This document shows, one piece after another, positions 1 to 8,794 of a DNA stretch of 35,131 nt. The DNA comes from Bacillota bacterium (GTDB taxonomy: Bacteria > Bacillota > Sulfobacillia > Sulfobacillales > Sulfobacillaceae), in assembly GCA_023512105.1 (NCBI GenBank), contig JAIMAE010000015.1, forward strand, positions 1 to 35,131, given 5' to 3'. A program made the translations under genes and the position numbers. How positions within the stretch are numbered: position 1 is the stretch's first letter; every line of letters starts with the position of its first letter. The notes under the pieces were generated by a model that worked only from the letters and a program-made list of their open reading frames with translations, made no database searches and was not told where the DNA came from.

Positions 1-1898
1 ACTTCCCCCTCGACCATCACCGAAAGCGCGTCTGGAGGCGGCGGGCTGTCCGCCATCGCCTTTTCAATCGCGGTCAGGATGTGCTCTCGAAGCCGGGCGT
101 AATCGCCCTGCGCGAGTACCGCGTCCGACAGTTCCGCCAGCACCTGGTGCGCCCACTGGCCGCGCAGCCAGGCCGGAGCGCTCTCGTCCTGAGCGGGCAC
201 CTCGCCGAGGTTGAGGTGATAACGGAGGAAAAAGGCAAACGGGCAACGCCCGTACCGCTCCAGAGCGGTGGGAGAAAGCGGCCGTTGCAGCGGCTCTACC
301 TGAAGCTCGCCCGCCCACGCCCCCCGGCGGGCGGGAGCGCGCCGATGCCGATACCAGTCGCGGATGGTGGGAAGCTGGCGGCCGGGGAGAGGCAGGTAAC
401 GGCCAGGGGGTGCAGGCCACGCCTCCCACTGGTCGGGTCCGGATATCGCCGGCCAGCTCACCTCTCCCCAGCTGTTGCCCACGCCCACCGCCACCACCCA
501 GTCAGCCTCGGCCACGGCGCCCTGCAGCCAGGCTGCGGCACCATCGCCCCGACTCCAGCCCACGCCCATCAGCCAAGGGTTGTCCTCCGCCGGGCGATCC
601 TCCCGCGGGCCCACCAACACCACCGCCCGGCGCACGATCGGCCCTAGGCTCTCTCGGCCGATGGCCAACACGCCTTCGGGGGGATTGAGTACTTCGGGGT
701 CGGGGAAAGGCCATTGCATGAGGTCTCGGAACAGGCCGCGGCGGCGCGCCACCTCGGGGGGAGCAAACCGGTCCCACACTTCCATCCGCTCCCACAAAGG
801 CTGCCAACGACTCTCTTGCAGGTGGTCGGCCAAAAGGCGCGCGGCCAAAGCCACCTCTGCCCACCGCTGCGCCGAGCAAAGACGCTGATACCCCTGCTCC
901 AACCAGTCCGGAAGTGCGCCCGCCGCAGCGCCCGACCGCGAGCCGGGAAGCGTGGCCAGCCACTGGCGAAGCCGCGAGGGGGGCATGGCGCCTTCCGCGG
1001 CCTGCCACAGTTCCAACCAACGTCGAAACCCTCCGCCTGGCGAGGTGTTGGGCCCGCTTACGGTCACCGGGACTCCCAGGCGGCGACCCAGCCGTTGCAC
1101 CTCCACCGCATCTTCCGACCGCTCCTCCACCACCAAGAGGTCGTCTGGCTTGAGCCCCCAGTCGGCGATCATTCGCTCCATCACCGCCGCCACCTCGGCC
1201 GACACCGCCGCTGGGCCCCGGGCCAAGCAGGACCACCGGTGGCCAAGCCCGCCCGAGCGCAGCTCACGAGGCAGGGCGCCTTGCCGAATGGCCTCCGGCA
1301 TGAAGCCGGGGCCGGACCCTTGCGGTACTAACAGTTCGACCGACCGCCCCTGGGCCAGCTCGGCTAACATCTGGTAGAAGGCTTCCGGCATGCGGGGGAA
1401 TCCGTAGAAGATCACGGTCGCAGTGTCCGCAAGCAGGCGCCCCGCATATTGATACACCCGACTCCCCACCACCAGGTCGGGAGGAATGGCGTCGGCCACC
1501 CAGGCCTGAAGCTCCTTCCAGGCGGGATAGCGGTCGGCCAGGCGCCGAGCGAGGTCGGGATCGGCCATCGCCTCCAGGGCGGCGACGACCGCATAGGTGG
1601 CCGGGCGCAAAAATTGGGGAGCGCCGGTCAAGCCCAAGGCGTTTACAATGGAGTCGGGCATGTCTACGGTCAGGATGGGCTCCCAGCCGGGCGGGGGCAC
1701 AAGCACGGCAGGGCCAGGGCGGCGCAGCAGCGCGGACCAGGAGAGGACGTGGAGGTTGGGGTGAGGCGATCGGCCCCGTAACCACAGCGCCTGGTGGGCC
1801 GCCGGGGTGATGGTGAGGAGGCCTGGGACCTGAAGCGACCGCTGGATCCAGTACTGCAACAGCGAGCGGGAACCTCCTGTCACCACCTGCAGCGCCAT
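1..1898 (-). CDS. AddB-like PD-(D/E)XK nuclease/inactive helicase subunit, 5' part only
   Basis: The frame is open from an ATG at 1898, preceded by AGGAGG, to the left edge, giving about 632 residues with the C-terminus missing. Near residues 546-556 it reads LERYGRCPFAFF, followed by RGQWAHQVLAEL. This is the entry to the RecB/AddB-type PD-(D/E)XK nuclease fold, in which the Cys (here Cys552) is the first ligand of the iron-sulfur cluster. AddB pairs with AddA to resect double-strand breaks and recognise Chi. The N-terminal part resembles a decayed helicase: where AddB has a P-loop this protein has only VTGGSRS near residues 6-12. The nuclease domain also starts some 200 residues earlier than in Bacillus AddB. 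The catalytic nuclease residues and the last three cluster cysteines would lie outside the window, so AddB is likely but not proven. addA would be expected just beyond the left edge. Confidence 0.7.
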   Translation of the reverse strand, partial: MALQVVTGGSRSLLQYWIQRSLQVPGLLTITPAAHQALWLRGRSPHPNLHVLSWSALLRRPGPAVLVPPPGWEPILTVDMPDSIVNALGLTGAPQFLRPATYAVVAALEAMADPDLARRLADRYPAWKELQAWVADAIPPDLVVGSRVYQYAGRLLADTATVIFYGFPRMPEAFYQMLAELAQGRSVELLVPQGSGPGFMPEAIRQGALPRELRSGGLGHRWSCLARGPAAVSAEVAAVMERMIADWGLKPDDLLVVEERSEDAVEVQRLGRRLGVPVTVSGPNTSPGGGFRRWLELWQAAEGAMPPSRLRQWLATLPGSRSGAAAGALPDWLEQGYQRLCSAQRWAEVALAARLLADHLQESRWQPLWERMEVWDRFAPPEVARRRGLFRDLMQWPFPDPEVLNPPEGVLAIGRESLGPIVRRAVVLVGPREDRPAEDNPWLMGVGWSRGDGAAAWLQGAVAEADWVVAVGVGNSWGEVSWPAISGPDQWEAWPAPPGRYLPLPGRQLPTIRDWYRHRRAPARRGAWAGELQVEPLQRPLSPTALERYGRCPFAFFLRYHLNLGEVPAQDESAPAWLRGQWAHQVLAELSDAVLAQGDYARLREHILTAIEKAMADSPPPPDALSVMVEGE

Positions 1899-1965
1899 GG
1901 CTCGCCTCCTTGCCTCGGCCACTCCCCTGACCCCAGCCCAAGGATCGGACAGGGAGGGATGACGG

Positions 1966-2823
1966 ATGATTCGATTGGTGGCCTGCGACTTGGACGGCAC
2001 CCTGTTGGATGCCGAAGCCCAGGTTATGCCCAAAAGCGCCGACCTCTTGCGGCGGCTTTGGCTCTCCGGCACCACCGTGGCGTTGGCCACCGGGCGCAGC
2101 TGGCGCACCGCCTTGCGGGTCCAGCGCGAGATCGGGATCACCGGTCCCATCATCGCCCACAACGGTGCCTACCTGTTCGATACCCAGCTCGACCAGGATC
2201 TCTACCGCCGTCCGGTGGCCCTCAGCCAGGCTCGGAAGATGTTGGCTTGGGCCGATGATATGGGTATTATGTTGCGATGCTACCTCGGCTTTCAATATCC
2301 TGTCTATTTTAACCGCTTCACCGAGGCCCACCGGCGCTACTGGCTGCGCCCGGAAGACGTCGCGGTGCCGGGACTGGCCTACGTGTTGCCGGCGGCTCCG
2401 CTGGAGATGTTCCTCTTCGGCTCGTGGGAGGTCGACCTCTTCATGGAACGATGGGGGATGCGCGGACCGGGATACGAGTTGAGCGTCTTCTATCACGGCG
2501 ATTCCCGCGAGGTCAACATCTGCGCGCCGCTGGTCGACAAGGTGGAGGCCTTGGCCGCGCTCTGCCGCCACCGCCATTTCAAGCCCGACGAGGTTTTGGC
2601 GATCGGCGACGGGACCAACGACGTGCGCATGCTGAAGTGGGCCACCTGGAGCGCGGCGGTGGGCACCGGAAGCCCCGAGGCCCAGGCCGTGGCCTCCTAC
2701 GTGACTCAGCAGGTCGGGGTCGAACCGGTCGAGGAAGCCTTGCAGTGGGCCCGCGAGCACGGGTTGTTCTCCTCGCCTCCCCGCCTCCCGCTCGGTCAAG
2801 CGGCCTGGGCCGCTGGCGATTAG
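1966..2823 (+). CDS. Cof-type HAD-superfamily sugar/nucleotide phosphatase
   Basis: This 285-residue protein has all the landmarks of the Cof/type IIB HAD hydrolases. Motif I is DLDGTLLD near residues 8-15, with the nucleophile Asp and the second, acid/base Asp. Motif II is ATGRSW near residues 44-49. The acidic motif IV is GDGTNDVRML near residues 217-226. Such enzymes dephosphorylate small metabolites such as sugar phosphates or flavin and pyridoxal phosphates; the substrate cannot be read from sequence. The ATG at 1966 follows GGGAGGG. An ATG six bases earlier is in another frame and is not used. The gene is divergent from the AddB-like gene, with 67 bases between the start codons, and its TAG overlaps the TAA of the convergent M16 gene. 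It may have been left alone here by operon shuffling, since no neighbour shares its pathway. Confidence 0.9.
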   Translation: MIRLVACDLDGTLLDAEAQVMPKSADLLRRLWLSGTTVALATGRSWRTALRVQREIGITGPIIAHNGAYLFDTQLDQDLYRRPVALSQARKMLAWADDMGIMLRCYLGFQYPVYFNRFTEAHRRYWLRPEDVAVPGLAYVLPAAPLEMFLFGSWEVDLFMERWGMRGPGYELSVFYHGDSREVNICAPLVDKVEALAALCRHRHFKPDEVLAIGDGTNDVRMLKWATWSAAVGTGSPEAQAVASYVTQQVGVEPVEEALQWAREHGLFSSPPRLPLGQAAWAAGD

Positions 2824-4109
2824 GGCCCAGGCTCGGCCAAAGGCCGAATCACCGAGACCGCTCGGCGCTCGGGCCGGGTGAACAGCTGCCGGAACGCTTC
2901 CACCCGCTCCAAGGTGACCCCTTCCAACACCTCGGGGTATTGGAGCAGGTCAAGCCCGCGAAAGTGTAGATGGTTGTATAGGTAGGCCAGGTCTTCCGGG
3001 ATTTGAAAGAGGGTCACGAACGAGCCGAGCTCCTTGCGCTTCAACCGTTCCAGGTCCTCTTCGCGCAGCGGGGCCAGAGGCAGTTCGCGAGTCAACGTCT
3101 CCTCCAGCCGGTCCGGGTCTGGAGTCTCCCCGCCCAGGGCGGCGAAGGCAAAGCTGTCGTCCTGGGTGTAGCGGGCGGAGAACCGTTCGTTGATCAGCCC
3201 CTCCCCGTACAATCGCTCGTAGAGGGGACTGGAGGGACCGACCAGCATCCCGAGGGTCAGTCCCGCCACCACCTCTCGCTCCAGCCGAGACCACCCCGGG
3301 ACCTCAGGCACGTCCTTGTACCCCACCATCAAAAGCGGCCGGGCCACCGACATCCGATGCTCGACCCGGGGTGTGGCCACCTCTGCCGGCTCGGGAGGAA
3401 AAATCCGCTCGATCCGGCCCTTGGCGGAAAGCCCGCGACGCTCCTGGTCTCGAGCCACCGTTTCCACCACCTGTTGGGGATCCACGTCCCCGATCACGGT
3501 CACCAACATGTTGCTGGGATGGTAGAAGGTCTGGTAGCAGCGGTACAGCGCCTCGGGCGTAATGGTGCGAATCGATTCCACCGTCCCGGCGATGTCGATG
3601 CGAGCCGGGTGCACCTGGTACAGGGCGCGCATCAGATGGGAGTGCAGGCGATCCGAGGGCATGTCGAGGTACATCCGGATCTCCTGCTCGATGATCCCCT
3701 TCTCCTTTTCCACGTTTTCCGGCGTAAAGTACGGGCGCTGGACAAACTCCAGGAGCACCGAAAAGGCCTCCCAGAAGTGTTGGGTGGTAGAAAACAAAAA
3801 GGTGGTGGTACTGTAGTCGGTGTAGGCGTTGGCCGAGGCACCCACCCGGGCAAAGTCGTCGAAGACGTCTCCGCCGTCCGCCTTCTCGAACATCTTGTGC
3901 TCCAGAAAGTGGGCGATCCCGTCCGGCACCTCGACCGCTGCTTCCCCGGGAGGCCGAAAGTGGTTGTCGATCGACCCGTAGTGGGTGGCAAAGGTGGCGT
4001 AAATCTTTTTAAACCCTGGACGGGGAATCACCGCCACCGCCAACCCCGACGGCACCGTAAAGGTATGTAGGGTTTCGTTGATCAATGGCAGCGCCTTCTG
4101 CGGACTCAC
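2820..4109 (-). CDS. ymfH: M16-family zinc metalloprotease, YmfH type
   Basis: A 429-residue insulinase-like protein. Residues about 67-71 read HFLEH, the inverted zinc motif HxxEH (two His ligands and the catalytic Glu), so this member should be active. Downstream the usual EKGIIEQEI segment supplies the third, Glu, ligand. The start is a GTG whose GTGA overlaps the stop of the preceding YmfF-like gene, implying translational coupling. M16 peptidases work as clamshells of two halves. In Firmicutes YmfF/YmfH-type pairs, one partner carries the zinc site and the other does not, and the pair cleaves short peptides inside the cytoplasm. Relatives such as EqfBC and AlbEF process signal or antimicrobial peptides, but no peptide precursor is visible next to this pair. 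The family call is firm; the substrate is unknown. Confidence 0.9.
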   Translation of the reverse strand: MSPQKALPLINETLHTFTVPSGLAVAVIPRPGFKKIYATFATHYGSIDNHFRPPGEAAVEVPDGIAHFLEHKMFEKADGGDVFDDFARVGASANAYTDYSTTTFLFSTTQHFWEAFSVLLEFVQRPYFTPENVEKEKGIIEQEIRMYLDMPSDRLHSHLMRALYQVHPARIDIAGTVESIRTITPEALYRCYQTFYHPSNMLVTVIGDVDPQQVVETVARDQERRGLSAKGRIERIFPPEPAEVATPRVEHRMSVARPLLMVGYKDVPEVPGWSRLEREVVAGLTLGMLVGPSSPLYERLYGEGLINERFSARYTQDDSFAFAALGGETPDPDRLEETLTRELPLAPLREEDLERLKRKELGSFVTLFQIPEDLAYLYNHLHFRGLDLLQYPEVLEGVTLERVEAFRQLFTRPERRAVSVIRPLAEPGP

Positions 4110-5431
4110 GTCGATTGGCCCTCCCCTTTCTCCTCGCCGGTGAGAAAGTACGTGGTGTCGAGCAGGACCTGCCCGGCGACCCGTTCGATATCGGTCCGCT
4201 GGACGCGCTCCAGGACGGAAATCAAGTCGACCCCGCTCAGGCCCCCGCCCACCAACACCGTCTCCAACTTGCGCCCGATGATGAGGTCGGGCGAATCTTG
4301 CTCCGCCTCGATCTCGTTGCGATAGGCCTCCCGGGTAAACTGCAGCTCCGCTTCGCTGATCTGCCCCTCGGCCATGCTCCGCACCTGGGCCTCGATGATC
4401 TGGCGAGCCCGGGCATAATGGGCCGACTCGATCCCCGCCCCCACCATCATCAGGCCGAGCGCGCCATCGAGGCGGGCATAGGCGTAGTAAGCCAAGCTGG
4501 CCTTCTCGCGGACGTTGACAAACAGCTTGGAATGGGGAAACCCGCCCAGCACCCCGGCGTACATCATCATCGCCGGATAGTCGGGGTGGGCCGCGGTCAT
4601 TCCGGTGGCGTAGGCCTGCTGAAGCTTGCCTTGGCTCACCGGTTGGCGCTCCACCACCTCGGCGTCGCGATGGAGCGGCTCATAAGGACGCAACGCGGCC
4701 AGCTCGGGAGCATCGCCTTGGTCGGAAATCAGCTCGCGGGCGGCCGCCGCCACCTCGTCGGGGTCGACCGCCCCCACCGCCAGCACCAACAACGGGCGCG
4801 TCGCCCGCAAGGTCAGGTAGTAGGAGTACAACGCCTCGGGCCCCACCGCCGAAACCTCCTCGGGCTGGCCCCACTTGCGAAGCCCAAACGGCCGTCCCCC
4901 CGCCACCGACTCTAACAGCCGCAGCGCGGCGTACTGGCCCTTGTCGTTGATCACCGCCTCCATCCGCCGCAGCAGCAAGGTCTTCTCTTGCTCGACCAGC
5001 GTAGGGTCGAAGTGTCCGGCGGAGGTGACCAGCGGCCGGCGCAGGACTTCGGTCAAAAAATCCAGCCCAAACGCCAGGGTGTTGGGCTTGCCGGGCAGAA
5101 AGCGGCCGTCCACCAGCTCCAGGTGGAAGGAGATCAGCTGGCGGTCGGCGACCTTGCCGACATCGGCGCGAAAGTGCGCCCCATACAGCTCCTCCAGCCG
5201 CTGGTGCAACCGGGTGGTAGACGGCCAACGCTGGGTGGCGCGTTTTAAGACGGCCGGCACCAGCGCCCCCAAGGACGCCTCGGCAGCCGTAAGCGGATTG
5301 ACCCACACCGCGTGCAGGCTGATGGTTTTAAACCGGTCGGTGGTGTAGCAGTAGGTAACCCCTCGACCGTGGGTGCGGGTTTCAAAGCCGCCTGCCACCG
5401 CCGAGGCCTCCGATCGCCCTTCTTGACCCAC
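4106..5431 (-). CDS. ymfF: M16-family peptidase-like protein without zinc motif, YmfF type
   Basis: About 441 residues with the M16 fold pattern but no HxxEH where the active partner has it; the equivalent helix runs near ALVPAVLKRATQRW. This matches the non-catalytic half of YmfF/YmfH pairs, which binds substrate and closes the chamber. The likely start is the GTG at 5431, which has GGAGGAG six bases upstream; the ATG at 5446 lies in front of that ribosome binding site and has none of its own. The gene follows ftsH by 32 bases and overlaps ymfH by four, so ftsH, ymfF and ymfH are probably cotranscribed. Co-location of two proteolytic systems is notable, but no shared substrate is evident. 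Confidence 0.85.
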   Translation of the reverse strand: MGQEGRSEASAVAGGFETRTHGRGVTYCYTTDRFKTISLHAVWVNPLTAAEASLGALVPAVLKRATQRWPSTTRLHQRLEELYGAHFRADVGKVADRQLISFHLELVDGRFLPGKPNTLAFGLDFLTEVLRRPLVTSAGHFDPTLVEQEKTLLLRRMEAVINDKGQYAALRLLESVAGGRPFGLRKWGQPEEVSAVGPEALYSYYLTLRATRPLLVLAVGAVDPDEVAAAARELISDQGDAPELAALRPYEPLHRDAEVVERQPVSQGKLQQAYATGMTAAHPDYPAMMMYAGVLGGFPHSKLFVNVREKASLAYYAYARLDGALGLMMVGAGIESAHYARARQIIEAQVRSMAEGQISEAELQFTREAYRNEIEAEQDSPDLIIGRKLETVLVGGGLSGVDLISVLERVQRTDIERVAGQVLLDTTYFLTGEEKGEGQST

Positions 5432-5463
5432 GCGCTTCTCCTCCATCCCTGGGGTCGGCGCCC

Positions 5464-7278
5464 CTACGACACTACTTCTGATCCTTTGACAATCGCCAGG
5501 AGTTCATCCGCGAGCAGCGTCTCTTTTTCGATCAGGGCCATCGCCAAACGGTTGAGGATCTGTCGGTGGGTGGCCAAAAGCTGCTTGGCCCGTTCGTATT
5601 GTTGCATGATAATGGTGCGCACCTCGTGGTCGATGGCCGAGGCCACATCCTCCCCATAGTCGCGCTCGCGCACGATGTCGCGACCCAAAAACACCTGTTC
5701 GTAGCGGCGCCCATAGGTGATGGGGCCCAGTTCGTCGGACATCCCGTATTCGGTGATCATCTGGCGCACCATGGTGGTCGACTTCTCCAAATCGTCCTGG
5801 GCCCCGGTGGAAACCTGACCAAAGACCAGGTCCTCGGCGGCCCGGCCTCCTAAGGCCATCGCCACCTTGTCGAGGATCTGCGACTTGGTCACCAGGTAGC
5901 GGTCTTCCTCGGGCAGCGGCATGGTGTATCCCATGGCCATCCCGCGGGGGATGATGGTCACCTTGTGCACCGGGTCGCCGTGGGGCACCAACATCCCCAC
6001 CAAGGTGTGGCCCGACTCGTGATACGCCACCGCCCGCTTCTCCTTTTCGGAAATGACCCGGGTCTTTTTCTGAGGGCCGGCCATCACCCGCTCGGCCGCC
6101 TCCTCGAAATGGGACATGTGAATCTCCGTCGCCCGCTCGCGGGCCGCCAACAGGGCGGCCTCGTTGGCCAAGTTGGCCAGGTCGGCTCCGGTAAATCCCG
6201 GCGTCCGCTTGGCGATGATATCGAGGTTGACGTCGGCGGCCAGCGGCTTCCCCCGGGTGTGCACTTCCAAGATGGCCCGCCGCCCCTTGACGTCAGGCCG
6301 ATGCACCACGATTTGCCGGTCAAAGCGCCCAGGCCGCAACAAGGCGGGGTCGAGGACGTCGGGGCGGTTGGTGGCGGCAATCACGATGATGCCCTCGTTG
6401 ACGCCAAAACCATCCATCTCCACCAGCAGCTGGTTGAGCGTCTGCTCCCGCTCGTCGTGCCCGCCGCCGTAGCCGGCGCCCCGCATGCGGCCAACCGCAT
6501 CGATCTCGTCGATGAAAATGATACAAGGGGCGTTCTTCTTCGCCTGGTCAAACAGGTCGCGCACCCGGGCGGCGCCCACCCCCACAAACATCTCCACAAA
6601 GTCGGAGCCGCTGTCGGAGAAGAACGGTACGCCTGCCTCTCCAGCCACCGCCCGCGCCAGGAGCGTCTTCCCGGTTCCCGGCGGGCCGGACAACAACACC
6701 CCTTTGGGAATGCGGGCGCCTAGTTCCAGGTATTTTTTGGGATAACGCAGGAAGTCGACTACCTCTGCCAACTCCTGCTTCTCCTCGTCGACGCCGGCCA
6801 CGTCGTCAAAAGTCACCCTCCGCCGGTCGTCGGTGTTGAGGCGGGCCCTGGACTTGCCAAACTGCATCACTCGGTTGCCCCCGCCTTGAGTCTGGCTGAA
6901 GAAGAAATACAACATCACCAAGAGCAGCAGGAAGGGTAACACGTTGCCCAACAAGCTCAGCCAAAACGAGGTCGACGCCGGCTGGGAGATCTCCACCGTC
7001 ACCCCGTCGGCGACTAAGGTGTTGGCCAGCGCCGCGGTCCCCCCGGTGGCATAGGTGGTCTCAAAATGCTTGCCGTTGGTGGTGACGGCGAAGACCGTAT
7101 GCGACTGTGGGTCGAGACGGGCGTGCGCCACCTGATGCGTCTGGGCCATGACCAACAGTTGAGAATAACTTTCTGTTGCTGTGGGCTGGGTCTGGCTGTT
7201 CATCAACTCGACCACGGTGGCCATGAACAGGACGGCCAAGACGATGACTAAAATCGAACGCACCCAGCGATTGTTCAC
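5464..7278 (-). CDS. ftsH: ATP-dependent zinc metalloprotease FtsH
   Basis: This 604-residue membrane protease degrades misassembled membrane proteins and short-lived regulators. An N-terminal membrane helix ([18 protein letters not shown]) is followed by a short extracytoplasmic domain and a second helix ([18 protein letters not shown]). The AAA+ domain has GPPGTGKT (Walker A), [11 protein letters not shown] (Walker B), and a second region of homology ending in RPGRFDRQI. The M41 protease site is HESGH. The order and length match a typical FtsH. I chose the GTG at 7278, which gives VNNRWVRS and has GGAGGGGGAACC before it; the ATG at 7317 would add a low-complexity Gly stretch encoded by that purine-rich ribosome binding site. 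tilS-ftsH is a conserved Firmicute order. An extended -10 promoter lies 54 bases upstream of the GTG. Confidence 0.97.
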   Translation of the reverse strand: MNNRWVRSILVIVLAVLFMATVVELMNSQTQPTATESYSQLLVMAQTHQVAHARLDPQSHTVFAVTTNGKHFETTYATGGTAALANTLVADGVTVEISQPASTSFWLSLLGNVLPFLLLLVMLYFFFSQTQGGGNRVMQFGKSRARLNTDDRRRVTFDDVAGVDEEKQELAEVVDFLRYPKKYLELGARIPKGVLLSGPPGTGKTLLARAVAGEAGVPFFSDSGSDFVEMFVGVGAARVRDLFDQAKKNAPCIIFIDEIDAVGRMRGAGYGGGHDEREQTLNQLLVEMDGFGVNEGIIVIAATNRPDVLDPALLRPGRFDRQIVVHRPDVKGRRAILEVHTRGKPLAADVNLDIIAKRTPGFTGADLANLANEAALLAARERATEIHMSHFEEAAERVMAGPQKKTRVISEKEKRAVAYHESGHTLVGMLVPHGDPVHKVTIIPRGMAMGYTMPLPEEDRYLVTKSQILDKVAMALGGRAAEDLVFGQVSTGAQDDLEKSTTMVRQMITEYGMSDELGPITYGRRYEQVFLGRDIVRERDYGEDVASAIDHEVRTIIMQQYERAKQLLATHRQILNRLAMALIEKETLLADELLAIVKGSEVVS

Positions 7279-7331
7279 GGTTCCCCCTCCCCCGCCCCCG
7301 ACCAAGCTTGGGCCCAAGGCCGGGTCACTCC

Positions 7332-7340
7332 ATTATATCA
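7332..7340 (-). promoter_or_regulatory. Extended -10 promoter for ftsH
   Basis: On the minus strand the sequence reads TGATATAAT, a perfect TATAAT with an upstream TGn. The expected transcription start is near 7325, giving a leader of about 47 bases before the ftsH GTG. No good -35 hexamer is present 17 bases upstream, which is tolerated in extended -10 promoters. It allows ftsH to be expressed independently of tilS. Confidence 0.6.
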
Positions 7341-7384
7341 CGACCAAAAACCGCCATTCCGGTGACGGCCGGCCCACTGCCGGT

Positions 7385-8713
7385 TCAACTCTGAGGCGGC
7401 CAGTAGCCGTATAGCCACTCCGTGCCCGCCGCCGATTCGTCGACGGCCAAGCCCACCACCGCCAGCACCACCTCGGGGCGCTCGCGGGGAACCAAAAGCG
7501 GCCAGCCGGGGCGCTGCCCGCGAGGAATCTTTAGGTCGACAAACAAATCCTGAAGCTTCTTGGTTCCGTGCAACCCCACCGGTCGCAAGCGGTCGCCCGG
7601 ACGCCAAAAGCGCACCGCCAATTGATCCGGACTCCTACTCAGCCGGGAGTGAAACGGCGCCCCCTCGCCCCCGACCACCAGTCGCCCTCCCCGCGGCAAC
7701 TCCACCTCCGAGCCCCGGATGGGGAACAGCTGGTCGAGCCAAGGGGTGGCTTCAGAAGGCATCAGTGCGCCCACCCGCAGGCCCCCAGTGGAAAAGTGTT
7801 CCACCCCGGTGCCCCCCGGCCACTGGGTGGTCGCTCGCAGTGCTTGGCGGACGTGAACCTGGGAGAGGCGAATCCCCCGCGCTTGGGCGTATCGCAGCAA
7901 CAAGTGAGCCCGCACCGGGCGCGGCAAGGCATGGAAGCTAGGAGAAAGGCGCCACTCGGAATCGCCGGGGCCAAGCCCCTGCGACTTCAGCCAATCCTCC
8001 GCCACCGCCTCCACCCACTCGGCCCACTCCTGGGCCTCTTCCGCCAGGCGCCAGAGGGCCCGCTCCACCGCAGGATTGTAGTGCTGCCGCAGCAAGGGCA
8101 TCAGCTCGTGCCGCAGCCGGTTGCGCAGCCACCGCGGATCTTGGTTGGTGGGGTCCTCCAGCCACTGCAATCCCAGCTCCTGCAGGTAAGCCCGCAAGGT
8201 GGCCCGGCGCTCCGGCAAGAGAGGGCGGAGAAGCGGACCGCGGCGCACCGCCATCGCCCGCAGCCCAAAGATTCCGGTCCCAGAAAGCACCCGCATCAAC
8301 ACCGTTTCCGCTTGGTCCTCCCACTGGTGGGCGAGCAAAATCGCCGCCGAGCCGCTAGCGCGCCGGAACTCCTCCAGACATTGATAGCGCTGGCGGCGCA
8401 GCGCCCCCTCCAGCGACTCTCCGCCAGACCTGGCTACGGCGATCCGGGCCACCCGCACCGGCCAGCCAAACTGCCGATAGCAATACTCCTGCACCCACCG
8501 GGCCTCGGCCGCGCTCTCCGCCCGCATCCCATGGTCCACGTGCAGCGGCCTAAGCCGCCAGCGCAGCGCCGGGCGAAGCCGGGAGGCCAAGGCCAGCAGG
8601 GCCATGGAGTCTCCGCCTCCGGACACTGCCACCACCACCGATGCTCCGGGTTCCACATGCCGAGACAACCGCTCCAATACGCGGCGCTCCAATTCGCGGC
8701 TTGACTGTGCCAC
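7385..8713 (-). CDS. tilS: tRNA(Ile)-lysidine synthase
   Basis: TilS attaches lysine to C34 of the CAU-anticodon tRNA(Ile), using ATP, so that it reads AUA as isoleucine. The PP-loop is SGGGDS at residues 31-36 of the chosen reading (usually SGGPDS), followed by the family HVDHGMR segment and the NRLRHELMPLL helix. The C-terminal RPGDRLRPVGLHGTKKLQ stretch is typical of the tRNA-binding tail. At about 442 residues the length fits. The frame is open to a GTG at 8776, but that codon sits at the -10 element of a good promoter (8767-8794). The GTG at 8713, ten bases after GGGGGAG, is therefore the better start. A GTG at 8731 is a weaker alternative. Downstream is ftsH. Confidence 0.93.
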   Translation of the reverse strand: MAQSSRELERRVLERLSRHVEPGASVVVAVSGGGDSMALLALASRLRPALRWRLRPLHVDHGMRAESAAEARWVQEYCYRQFGWPVRVARIAVARSGGESLEGALRRQRYQCLEEFRRASGSAAILLAHQWEDQAETVLMRVLSGTGIFGLRAMAVRRGPLLRPLLPERRATLRAYLQELGLQWLEDPTNQDPRWLRNRLRHELMPLLRQHYNPAVERALWRLAEEAQEWAEWVEAVAEDWLKSQGLGPGDSEWRLSPSFHALPRPVRAHLLLRYAQARGIRLSQVHVRQALRATTQWPGGTGVEHFSTGGLRVGALMPSEATPWLDQLFPIRGSEVELPRGGRLVVGGEGAPFHSRLSRSPDQLAVRFWRPGDRLRPVGLHGTKKLQDLFVDLKIPRGQRPGWPLLVPRERPEVVLAVVGLAVDESAAGTEWLYGYWPPQS

Positions 8714-8766
8714 CTGCGGCTGCTCCCCCACCTCGTTCGGCCTTGAGAGGTCCCTCTCTGCGAGAG

Positions 8767-8794
8767 AGCATAACACAGCCTCGCCCCGTCACAA
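8767..8794 (-). promoter_or_regulatory. Promoter for tilS overlapping the end of asnB
   Basis: Minus strand: TTGTGA (8794-8789), 16-base spacer, TATGCT (8772-8767) with an upstream TGT that makes an extended -10. The -35 hexamer shares a base with the asnB stop codon at 8789. The expected transcription start near 8760 leaves about 47 bases of leader before the GTG at 8713 and argues against starting tilS at 8776. Confidence 0.5.
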
